Shown: positions 42,181 to 54,900 of the stretch, one piece after another
Numbering within the stretch: position 1 is the stretch's first letter
Layout: every line of letters starts with the position of its first letter
Source of the DNA: Melitaea cinxia
Taxonomy: Eukaryota > Arthropoda > Insecta > Lepidoptera > Nymphalidae
Reading direction: 5' to 3'
NCBI RefSeq assembly: GCF_905220565.1
Contig: NC_059422.1
Span: 8,886,272-8,950,271, forward strand
DNA length: 64,000 bases
Translations under genes and position numbers: made by a program
Notes under the pieces: model-generated
The model's database searches: none
The model's input: the letters and a program-made list of their open reading frames with translations, nothing else
What the model was told of the DNA's origin: nothing

Positions 42181-42451
42181 ATAACATTTTTATACAAAAT
42201 AAAAAAAAAATTAAAACTATAATTGGCACGATTATTAAGCGCTCGGTGACAGAGTGGGGATCGCTTTGCGCATCGTGCAGGGGCCGCAAACAGAAAATAG
42301 TTTTGTTCCGTACAAACATTTAGAAAAAAAATAAAACCTTGAAGGTCTGTGCGCAAAATCAACGAGTCGTAAGGCGTAGCTAGTGCGAAAGAAACAGATA
42401 CATACTTCCACATATGTACACACACATACATGTTATTAAACTGGATATTAA

Positions 42452-42491
<40 letters not shown>

Positions 42492-42780
42492 TCGCTGTGA
42501 CCGCGAGTTCGTCTGCGTGGAATTTAGCAAAAAAGTCATTCTTTATTTTGTAAAGTTATAAAATAAATAAATTTAGAAAATAAAACTACTCCTTACTACA
42601 TCAGCTATCTGCCAGTGAAAGTCCCGTCAAAATCGGTCCAGCCGTTTCAGAGATTAACCGGAACAAACAAACAGACAGACAATAATAGTAAAAAAAAAAA
42701 TGTTATTTTGGTATATGTACCGTGTCTATATCCGTATGCATTTAGTAACACACGGTTATTTTAATATTACAAACAGACAC
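42452..42780 (+). repeat. (TA)n tract and family F repeat
   Basis: About 38 bp of TA are followed by CGCTGTGACCGCGAGTTCGTC and GTCCAGCCGTTTCAGAGATT. It ends about 75 bp before the GATA cluster of the aldo-keto reductase promoter. Confidence 0.55.
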
Positions 42781-42854
42781 TTCAATTTTATTTATTTGTA
42801 CAGATATCAAAAAGATATCCCATCGCCAAACAAATCGGTATGCGAAAAAGTTAG

Positions 42855-42947
42855 TCTTTTTTACATATATTGATAAGATATCAGATACTCCTTGTGAATA
42901 CTCCTTGACAATTCCTTAGTCCAGTCTGATGCGAAACCTTTAACAAA
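42855..42947 (+). promoter_or_regulatory. Putative aldo-keto reductase promoter with clustered GATA motifs
   Basis: TGATAAGATATCAGATA at 42871-42887 holds a consensus WGATAR site and two further GATA cores in both directions, 61-77 bp before the start codon. CCAGTC at about 42921 resembles an arthropod initiator. GATA factors drive midgut and fat-body genes in insects; a link here is inference. Confidence 0.4.
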
Positions 42948-45900
42948 ATGGACGCACGACTTGTTGTCCTCATACTTGTCACATTGGTAAGTGTTTTATT
43001 CATTACTTCAATTATTCATCATCATCATCATCATCATTACAGCCTATACAGTCCACTGCTGGACATAGGCCTCCACAAGTTTACGCCAAAAATAACGTGA
43101 ACTCATGTGTTTTGCCCATAGTCACCACGCTGGGCAGGCGGGTTGGTGACCGCAGTACTGGCTTTGTCGCACCGAAGACGCTGCTGCCCGTCTTCGGCCT
43201 GTGTATTTCAAAGCCAGCAGTTGGATGGTTATCCCGCCATCGGTCGGCTTCTTAAGTTCCAAGGTGGTAGTGGAACCTTGTTATCCCTTAGTCGCCTCTT
43301 ACGACACCCACGGGAAGAGAGAGGTGGCTAAATTCTTTAGTGCCGTAGCCACACAGCACACTTCAATTATTGTTAAATTATAATTGTGTTTGCAAGCAAA
43401 CGAAAAAAAAACGACTTCAATTATATCAAGACGAAAAATTAGTCAAGTAAATACGCATTATCAAAGATTACTCCAAAAGTTGTAATCAGATATCAATGAA
43501 ATTTTAATGTGACCACATGATAAACATCGCCTTTCGATTAAATTAAAAATCATCAAAATCGGTACACCCAGTAAAAAGTTATGTGGATTTTCGAGTTTCC
43601 CTCGATTTCTCTGGGATCCCATCATCAGATTCTGGTTTGCTTATCATGGTACCACACCAGGGATATCTCCTTTCCAACAAAAAAAGAATTATCGAAATCG
43701 GTCCATAAACGACGGAGTTATCTCTGAGCATACATAATATAACGGTCAAATTGAGTAACCTCCTCCTTTTTTTGAAGTCGGTTAATAAAATCACATAAAT
43801 ACTAAATAATACCAAATACAAATAAATGATTTTAGCAATAATTTCATTATATTAAAACTAAAAGAACTAATTACAATAACAAATAACAAGGTTCCACTAC
43901 CACCTTGGAACTTAAGAAGCCGACCGATGGCGGGATAGCCATCTAACCACTGGCTTTGAAACACACAGGCCGAAGACGGGCAGCAGCGTCTTAGGTGCGA
44001 AAAAGCCAGCCATGCGGTCACCAACCCGCCTGCCCAGCGTGGTGACTATAGGCAACACACATAAGTTCACGCATTTTTGGCGCGAACTTGTGGCGGCCTA
44101 TGTCCAGCAGTGGACTGCGATACGCGGGAACGATGATGATGATGATGAGTTCCAAATATTACATACAAACAAATTCTAAAAGCCTTTTCATGTTTACTAA
44201 TATGAGAAAGATTTAAAATACATTATTAAATTACTAGCAACAAACTCAGTATATGCTATACCTGCGTTTATTATTACTAATTACTCATAGATTATTTTTA
44301 TAATTTTTTATTTAAAATTAATATTCGCAGAGATAATATAGTAAATTAGTAACTTTAATGCAACGTACACTTTTATACTCGAGCATCGTCTTCCTTACCT
44401 CTGTACTCTATGTCTCTGTTATTATTGTACTTCTATCTACCGCCATTTTTTTCTAATTTAAATACCGCGCCTAACAAAGTTTTAATCACTTAAAAGTAAA
44501 AAAAAAACAACAAAAAATGTATAGTTTTTACAAAATTAGTTAAAAAATTAGTGTCGACTGTGCATTGTGTATAATTTTAACAAAATAAGTACTGGGATAT
44601 TTTAGTACAAGGAATTCTATACTTTGAGATTCAGTTCGGAAATCGGAATTTTAAGATTCGATATTCAAAGTACGTATAAAATATTATTTTAAAACTTGTT
44701 AAATTATGTTTTTTCATTATCATTTTTATAACGTAGGTAATAAAACAAATGACTCTAGTCGTTACAATTTGATGTTAATTCTAATAAAAATGTTTGAAAT
44801 GTACCCACGACTGTCATACGAAGTTTTACTCTAAATATACTTTTTTTTGATAGATTAATACGTCGATTTCAATAGTTTTAGTTGTCGTGTATCTATATCC
44901 CAAATATTTACAATAAATGTCTGATCTAGAGGGCTTCTTAAGCAATTCTTGAATACCTTGCGATAAGCCATTTGTGCGTGCTCGTTGGTGCTTTGATTTT
45001 TACGAGTAAAAAACTTCGATCATTATATGACATATTAAATCACGATAGTACTCGACATTATTACTAGAACTAATAAATAAATAAATAAAAGATCAAAACA
45101 AATAATTTAAAAAAAAGATAATATTAAAAAAAAAACAGTAAAAATAACAACACACAATCATGTAAGAAATATTAAGATATATAAGTTTTTTAACCGACTT
45201 CCAAAAAAGGAGGAGGTTCTCAATTCGACTGTATTTTTTAACCGACTTCCAAAAAAAGGAGGTTATCAATTCGACTGTATTTTTTTTTTATGTATATTAC
45301 ATCAGAACTTTTGACCGTGTGGACCGATTTCGACAATTGTAAATATGTATAATATTTTATTTATTTTTGTTTATAAATAAATAACATTTACAAAATCAAA
45401 ATCAAAAATAACTTTATTAAAATAAGCTTCGAAAGAACCTTCGTATCGTAATTTTAAAATTAAAATTGTTACTGTAGATATTTTTATTCGTTCTAAAACG
45501 AGATTTTGCTAAAGCCTTAACATGTAGTTAAAAATATTGCCCCAAAAAATGTTTAGATGATATTTTGTTAATCTTATTTTACTTCTAACTGACATTATAA
45601 TTGTGTTTGCTCGCAAACGAAAAAAACCGACTTCAATTACATCGAAGAGTAATACAACGTAGATCGACGAAAAAATAGTCAAGTAACTACGCGTTATCAA
45701 AGATTACTCAAAAAATAGTTATCAGATCTCGATAAAATTTATATGTGAACACATGATAAACATAAGCTTTCGATTAAATTAAAAATTATCAAAATCGGTA
45801 CACCCAGTAAAAAGTTATTGCGGATTTTCGAGAGTTTCCCTCGATTTTAGGTCGGATTATAGTAAGTTCTGATGTAACATACATAAAAAAAAATACAGTC

Positions 45901-48900
45901 GAATTGAGAACCTCCTCCTTTTTTGGAAGTCGGTTAAAAAGAAGAAGAAGATTCTCAAATTGACTTATTTGAAGTAAAACTTCTATAAGAGCATGAGGGT
46001 AAAATTTTAACGGATAAAATGAAATAATAATAATATTAGCGTCACGAAGATGTGCAACGTTTTAGTCGAACAACAGAGCCACCTAGCGTGTACTATAGAA
46101 ACTACAAAGATTGTTACATTAATATCGATAGTATTACATTGCAAACTAACTAGATGACGCTGAAACGGAAATCTAAAGCTTTAAATTTGTAGAAATATAA
46201 CGAGACTTAAAAATTAGTTCGCCAAAGAAGTTTCACTTCTGATATGTGTACTTTGTACGCACGCACTTTTTTTGTGTGTTAACTTATACAGGAGTACTGA
46301 TTTTGATGATAATTTAGAGTTATCATTTATCTCCAATATTATATTTAATTAACTTCGACTACATTGACGATTTTTTTTTTTTTACTTGTTGATGTAAAAT
46401 GTACTCTTATGTTATTTATTTGAGAACAAGCACACAATTATATATTAAAATTTTATTAAATTAAGTAATTTCGTAACAATTTAGTTTATTTAATAATGTA
46501 CCTAAGTTAATTGTTGTACAAAAAGTCTCTATCTCTCTCTATAGGGTAAAAACCGGCCAAGTGCGAGTCGGACTCGCGCTTGGGGTTCCGTACCATTTAC
46601 TAGGTAAACAACAGCAGGTACACAAATTCCATATGGGGATATTCATTAATTACGTGATCTCAGAATGGAGAGAGGGGTCCAATGAAATCTCACCAAATCT
46701 CATTTAAACGAGGGGGATAGTCGAAAATCTCACTTCAAAAAATATACAATATTACAGATATTAAAAAAATATATTTTCAGTGTTCATTTTGCGCGCTAAA
46801 ATAAATCTTAGGGCTATTAAAATCATTTAGTTATTGCTTTGAATTTTATTTAATTTAAATAAATTAACTACTTATACTTGAACAGTTTATTATTTCCCGT
46901 CAACCTCTATTAAATTCAGCATCAATCTCGTGTAAGGGGACGGGAGGGGGGGTAAAGTGATCGAAAAATAGCTCACGTATTTATTGGATACCCCCCTATT
47001 GTAACTAGCCTTGCCTCGTGACGCAATCGCTACCCGCGCGATCGTTGCCTAGCAACTGCCGCACGCCGCGGCGCTTGCGCCCACTGCAGCGCTTCCACAA
47101 AAGTTTATAAACTAAATATAAGTAAATTTTCTGAAAAATATTTTATTGTTAAATAAAACTAAGCACATACATACATACATACATATGAATTTAGTAAAAA
47201 GCGGCAGCATCCGTGCGAAGCCGGGGCGGGTCGCTGGTAAACCAATAAATTAAAATCGATTTAACCACTTTTTCTCTAATATAGTCTTCGGCGAAGACTC
47301 TTCCGTAATGGTAAACTATCTATTATAATATTATAACTATAGAGTATAGACCTTGTGGCGGCTGTGACTATTGTGGCGCGAACTTGTGGAGGCCTATGTC
47401 CAGCAGTGGACTGAGATAGGCTGAAGTGAGTGAAGTGAGAGCGTATAGACCAATGATACAATAAATCTATCTCACCTCAATGCTACGAACTATCGAACAC
47501 AAAATATTTTTTCAATTCGAATCAGAGAACAGAGATCTAACAATAATTACTTATCAAGTTAACTAAAATAATGCGTAGGTATGTATTTATTTGACTTTTT
47601 TTTCTTCGATCTACAATGTATTATAACGCATAACTTTTCATTGGGTATATGCCGATTTTGATGATTCTTTATTCAATCGATAGCTGATGCTTGTCAACTT
47701 GTCATGGCCCATTTAAATTTGACGAGATCTGATGACTACTTTTTGAGTAATCTTTGATCACGCGTATTTACTTGAATATATTTTTTCGTGTACCTATGTT
47801 GTACTCGCATTACTTGTCGATGTAATGTAATCGGTTTTTTTTCGTTTGCGAGCAATCACAATTATTACACGCTCCTTTGTATTTTTTTTTTAGTTTTTCC
47901 TTTAATATTTTGTCTTCTATTTCTTATGGTTCATAATAAAAAGGATTATATAATCTTTGTAAATAAAGTGTTAACTAAATAAAATAATTAAAGATACACA
48001 AACTTGTAGTGCACTTGTGACCGCAGAGCTGATAACAATTTGCTAACTAATGACAAGATAAATTAAAATAAGTTTTTAACTAAAATAACATAGAGGCACA
48101 GCTATAAGGAGGTTAGTGTTGTTTATGTTATATTGTTATTTTTAATCTGTTATTCTATATTTCAATATTTTTTTCTTTTTGATACTTATTTTTATAATAT
48201 AATTTTTTGTTCTACAGTTGTTTTATTTCGAACCAGTTATATATTTATGTTTTATATCAATATTGATGTCTGTTGCTAGATATTGCTAGTACAATAAATG
48301 TATCATATTTGTATTAGAATGCTATATGTTGAACATCGCCAGCTTACATTTTATTCATTTTATTCTGTAAAAAAAAATGTTGTCATAGCCGGGTGTTACC
48401 TATAACACAAGTAATACAAGATCAAAGATTACAAGTAATAAGTTTCTTCCTGTAGGAACATACGACCGTGTGTGTATGTAATGTTTGTTTATTTGTAAAT
48501 TATATGCTCGAACAGGCTAACAAAACGTAATATTATCTCTATATAAGAAGACCTCGAGGATAAATACAGAATTTATGGCAATAGAAACTTTATTCTATTA
48601 CATGAGAAATTTAACTATATAAAAAATTTGTAATTTTAACATTAGTATTACTGGGAGTCCAATATAAAAGAAAAAAACAAAACTAAGGGTAGAAATCTAT
48701 CACTCAGTTTACACAGCAATAAAATGCGTGGAAAATACATGGATCAAACACAGAACAGAAGTGGCATGGCATTTCAGGGCACTTAAGTTAATTTATTATT
48801 TTATATATATTTAATATTTCTAATAATTTTAATTATATTCAGCAATTATTATATAATGTTTTAAAGTTTTTCTATGTTTGTAATGATTGTGAGTTCTTTA

Positions 48901-51900
48901 CATCACTAGGAACTAGGTGGTGTGTGTCAATTGGTCCCATTTAAATTTATTTGAGATCTAACAACTATTTTTCGAGTTATATCTAATATAATAATGCGTA
49001 TTTACTTGACGCTTTTTTCGTCGACCTACGTTGTATTATACCGCATAACTTTCTACTGGATATACCGATTTTGATCATTCTTTTTTTGTTGGAAAGGGGA
49101 TATCCCTAGTTTGGTACTATGATAAGAAAACCAGGGATCTGATGATGGGATCCCAGAGAAATCGAGGGAAACTCTCGAAAATCCGCAATAGCTTTTTACT
49201 GGGTGTAGCGATTTTGATAATTTTTAATTTAATCGAAAGCTGATGTTTATCATGTGGTCACATATAAATTTTATCGAGATCTGATGACTACTTTTTGAGT
49301 AATCTTTGATAACGCGTAGTTACTTGACTATTCTTTCGTCGATCTACGTTGTATTACTCGTCGATGTAATTGAAGTCGGTTTTTTTTCGTTTGCGAGCAA
49401 ACACAATTATTTTAGTATATTATTTCAGTATTTAAGTCTTAATCTGTTCGAATTCTGTGCGGTTACAGTATTAAGAATATAGCTACCCCCTCTCTTCCCG
49501 TGGGTGTTGTAAGAGGCGACTAAAAGATAACACAGTTCTATTACCACCTTGGAATTTATAAAGCCGACCGATGACGGAATAACCAAACAATTTCTGGCTT
49601 TGAAATACACATGCCGAAGACGGACAGCAACGTCTTCAGTGCGATAAAGCCAGCCCTGCGGTCACCAACCCGTCTGCCCAGCGTGGTGACTATGGGCAAC
49701 ACACATTAGTTCACGCCATTTTTGGCGCCAACTTGTAGAGGCCTATGCTCAGCACTGGACTGTAGTAGGCTGAAGTGATGATGATGATGAAGTGATGAAT
49801 CTGTTTGAACTATTTTACTAAAACTATTCAACTAAAACACATTCGCACGAACTTACACACACTAACACACACATACACACACACACACATACACACAAAT
49901 ACACAAATACCCACACACACCCACAAATACACGCACACTCAACATACGTAAAAAATAAAGTACTCATTTATAACTCGTAACAAGTTATAAATTATGTGTA
50001 ACACATAAAAAAATACCCAAAGGTACAAAAAATATTAAAGAAAAAAAATTTTTTTTTTAAATCAATGTAACATGGAAACGGTTTTTTTTTAAAGAGTAAC
50101 TGCGGAGTTTCTTCAAGATTTTTATCTGCAAAATCTATATTCAGAATCGGTGGTAGCTCCACTTTAAACGATGAAAAAAAATTTGTAAGGTGACGATTCG
50201 AATGTGCCTTTAAACTTATTTGATTAAAGTTATTTTTCATTTTGATTTAGTAAGTTACGTTGCCTAGCAACGAGTCCTTGATACCAAGTTGGCAATGAAA
50301 AATAATATGCTCAGATAAGATACACAATGTAAATATTGCTGGCTTATCGATCGCTAGTAAATATAAATAAACGACCGACACTCAACCGACAAAATTGATG
50401 AAAATATTGTATCAAGCCAACCCGCAGTGGAGCAGTATTAAGCTTCGATCCTTCTCTTACACGCAGAGAGAGGCATATGCCCAGCAGTGGGATGTTACAG
50501 GCACAAACGTGATCATGGTTGTGTCGGGGGTTCAAAATCAAACAACTAGTATAAACGCCTATATCACGACAAACATCTGTATCTACGTATATATCTACGT
50601 GTATGTATAGACTAGCTCGTTGGCGCAGTTTGTAGTGGCCCTGCTTTCTGCTCCGCGGGTCGCGGGTTCGATTCCCGCTTGAGTCTGGGTGTAATATTTG
50701 TTTTTATAGATTCATATATGTACGTCATATGTTTATGTATATATATCGAAACAACAAAAGTATTTCGCTGTATCAGCTGTTTCCTCACCTGTTTCCCATA
50801 ACACAAGTATTGAGTTGCTTAGTTTAGGAACAGACGAGCGTCTCTATGGTAAAAATGACATAAAACATGGACCAATGCAGGCCAAATTCTCATACTGGGT
50901 TATGAGAGTCCATGAGATCTGATAGATTCTTATAACTCGGTGTGAGAATTTGGTCTGCATTGGACCATGTTTTATGAGATTCTTTCCATAGGGGTGTGTG
51001 TATGTTATAAAATATTTAACCCTATTATATGTGTGGCCTATTCATTTACGTAGATATATGTAATCGCTTCAGCCTGTAATATCCCACGGCTGATCAGAGC
51101 TTAATCCACCACGCTGCTTCAATGCGGGTTGGCGAATATGTTCCATACTGTGAGTAACGATCGTTATCAGGTGTTAATGATAACAACCGGGACCAACGGC
51201 TTAACTTGCTCTCCGAGGTAGGACAGGACAACGTTTGCCGAGCAGCTAGTATATACATTGAATATTGAATCTAGGTCATGGCGGCAGAATCAACTAACAA
51301 TCAAAAACTTGCAACATTTTGACATTAGGTGCATTACATACTTAGATATTGTATCCAGTGCACAGCCAAATGTTTTATCAAACGCCTTAATTTAAAGATA
51401 ATTTTGTATGAAAACCATTTTAATGGGTTTGTATGTATTTTGGGTCGGCAACGCGCTTGCGATGCTTCTGGTGTTGCAGGTGTCTATAAGCTACGGTAAT
51501 CGCTTACCATCAGGTGAGCCGTACGCTTGTTTGCCGACCTAGTGACATAAAAAAAATGTATGTGTTGTATGTGAATGTAAAGCGTTAAGTTATATTTATT
51601 TCGCAGATGTCCCATTTTATGGTACTGACAAAAGTGCCGAAGTACAAGATGAACAATGGACGAGAGATACCGGCCATCGCGCTGGGGACGTTTCTCGGGT
51701 TTGATGAGGTGAATTCAACCATTTAGTTTGCAAGGAAATATAAAAAATGTGCGCAGCAGAAGTCGAAAGAGATTCAAATCACGCCCTTGTTACCAGTGTC
51801 ATGGAAACCTTCGGAAGGCCTGAAACTTAATAGTCCTATAAACTAAAGCTATTTGTTATGTAATATATAGGTATATAATCTATCTCGGAAACGGCCACGA

Positions 51901-54900
51901 TTTTCATGAAATTTAGTATACTGGGGATTTCGGGGGCGATAAATTGTTATAGCTTGGATTCATTTTTAGAAAATGTCGTTTTATCCCTGTTTTTAGGCAA
52001 TGAAAAAATGGCTACAATATCGTTAGAATACGAAGGTAAATTTCGCAATTGTCAATAAATTTGTCATAGCTCATTCAATCAGGTGGGAAATTGGCCGGTC
52101 GGGATCGACCGAGAAGACCACGGTTCAAATCCCCATGTCAGATCGATTGTTTTTTCTAATTGCGCTCATGATTTTTTATTCAAATAACCAGATCATTTTT
52201 TTTTTTTATTATTGTGCCGGTATAATCAGAAAATATTATTTATATTTTATCAATATGTAATTCGTATTTAAATTGATTTCCAAAAAACACGATTTATTAA
52301 AAATACCGAGCTAAGCTCGGTCACCTAGGTACTACACACAGCTAAGTTTAAATCTTTGTCCTGGTCTGGGCGTTTGTTCTTATGTATAATGTTCCTACTT
52401 GGGACTGTAGGGTGTGAAGCTTTTATTATTAGGGCTTACAAATTAAAATTATATTCGTTTTTTTCGGAATGAAATATCAACTAATTATTAACAGCAACAT
52501 CTGAATTTCGAATAGGTTGTAGCTTCACAAAACTATGACTCAGCGATGTAATAATATTGCAGCATGGTGTAACACAATCAGAGAACAAAATGCTCAGAGA
52601 CGTGGTGATACAAGCGATAGACCTCGGCTACCGGCACTTTGACACCGCGGCCGTGTACAACACGGAGGCGGAGCTGGGCGAGGCCGTGCGTATCACGGTC
52701 GCAGAACAGACGGTCTCCAGAGATGAGGTCTTCATCACTACCAAGGTATGTTGGTAGGGAACAGTAAACACCTGCCTTTTTTCTCTTTTTTTATGATTCT
52801 AGAGTTAAATAAGACTGCTTTCAAGTATTGTGTACGGTAACCGTTTAACATCAGGTGAGCCCTACGTTTGTTTGCCGACCTAGTTATATAAAAAGAGTCC
52901 TACTTTCAGAAATTGTGTGGATAAGTTCTGGTTGTGTATTGGTTAAGCCTATAATGTCCCACAGTTAGCTTCTAGTATAATGGTGATTGGAGCTTAATCC
53001 ACCTTACATTTTTAATTGTAATTTGTAAATTTTTGTATTGAACGTGAACTTCTCGTTTTGCTTGAATCACTTTCTATTAAGATATTTAGTTAGGTAACAG
53101 TCGATATTCAATCTTTTATCTTGTTTCTTAAGAGACTTGCAATGGTTCTACATTCAGAAATTTTATGGATATAAGTCCTTTTTGATCGATTGATTGATTC
53201 AGCGCATTTTTTTTTAAATATATAGACTAGCGCTTGACTGCGATCTCACCTGATGGCAAGTGAAGATGCAGCCTAAGGTGGTGCGCGCTTGCCTAGAAGA
53301 TGCCTATTCACTCTTGATTTAAAGATACCCAAATTATAGTTCGTTGGAAAAACGGAAGCCGGAAGGGCATTCCAAATTTTTGCGGTGCGTATTAGGAACG
53401 AGGAAGCAAATCGTTTAGTGAAAATTATTCAGTCATTATAATTATTCAGTCAGTCGAACTAAGAAAAGGATGACTGATGACGCTGCTATATATATGTTCC
53501 GTACTATGAGTAACGGTAGCTTACTAATTATCTTCTGAATCATAGACATTTCTCTTAGTAGAGGATTTACCCATCAGTAACGAAACAGACAATTTACTGA
53601 CATTTTTTCCTCCATCCCAGCTCTGGAACACTCGTCACAGAAAAGGGCAAGTGATGAAAGCCTTGGAAGAGTCTCTGCGTCAGTTGGGACTCGATTACGT
53701 TGACCTGTACCTTATGCACTGGCCCATTGGACTCAATGTGAGTACTGAGTAATCTGTTTGTTACTAGCTGACACCACGAAGTTCGTCAAAACTTGCGAAC
53801 TAAAACACGATAAACACATTAGTGGTTACGTTTTCTGAAGTTTTCTGCGCAATTTTCTTAATTTTGTTCCTTTGGGACTTTTTACAAAGTATTAGAAAGT
53901 TTAAAATAGTTCTATTTGGGTAAATAAGAAAGTGAATTATTTCGTTCGTTCTCTCTTTCTGCTTTAATCATATCAGCCTATCGCAGTCCACTGCTGGACA
54001 TAAGCTACTACAAGTTCGCGCCAAAAATGGCTCACTCATGGTGAACTCATGTGTGTTGCCCATAGTCACCACGCTGGGCAGGCGGGTTGGTGACCGCAGG
54101 GCGACTTTGTCGCGCCGAAGACGCTGCTGCCTGTCTTCGGCCTATGTATTTCAAAGCCAGCATTTGGATGGTTATCTCGCCATCGGTCGCCTTTTTAAGT
54201 TCCAAGGTGGTAGTGGAATTGTGTTATCCCTTAATCGCCTCTTACGCCAACCACGGGAAGAGAGGGGATAACTATATTCTTTACTGCCGTAACCACACAG
54301 CTATCTACTTTACTTTGATCTAATTTATCAAGGGGCGTGGCTAAGTTAATTGGCCAATTAACGTGAGTCACTATTTTTTTAACGGGAAAATACAAATATT
54401 TAATATTATGCACATAAAGTACTGAGGTAGGGCAAAGGAGGAGTAGTCTGTCTGGGGAAGTACCTCGTCCTTACAGAAGATCACAGCTCACAGCTAAATA
54501 ATACCACTTTCAAGCAATGTTGTATTTCTGTGGTGAGTAAGGTGCCCGAGCTTTCTGGATAGGGTTAGCAACGCGCTTGCGATGCTTCTGGTGTCACTGG
54601 CGTCTATAAGCTACGGTAACCGCTTACCATCATTTGGGCCGTACACTAGTTTCGCTAATATTATAAAAAATAACTTCCAGGACGACTACACCCCCACGAA
54701 CACAGACTACATGGAGACATGGCGCGCTATGGAAGACGCCGTGGAGGCCGGGTACGCCAAGTCCATCGGATTATCCAATTTCAACAAGCAACAGCTGAAG
54801 AGGGTCATAGACGAGGGCAATATCAAACCCGCTGTTTTACAGATTGAGGTAAATATTCACTTCAGCCTATCGCAGTCCACTGCTGCTGGACACAGGCTTC

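Noticed and set aside
42235..42539. Minus-strand ORFs near the (TA)n tract
   Set aside because: Run through a TA microsatellite (YIYIYI) and repeat sequence.
49855..49940. CRISPR-like regular repeat
   Set aside because: Simple (CA)n microsatellite in a eukaryotic genome; no spacer architecture. No CRISPR array was seen anywhere.
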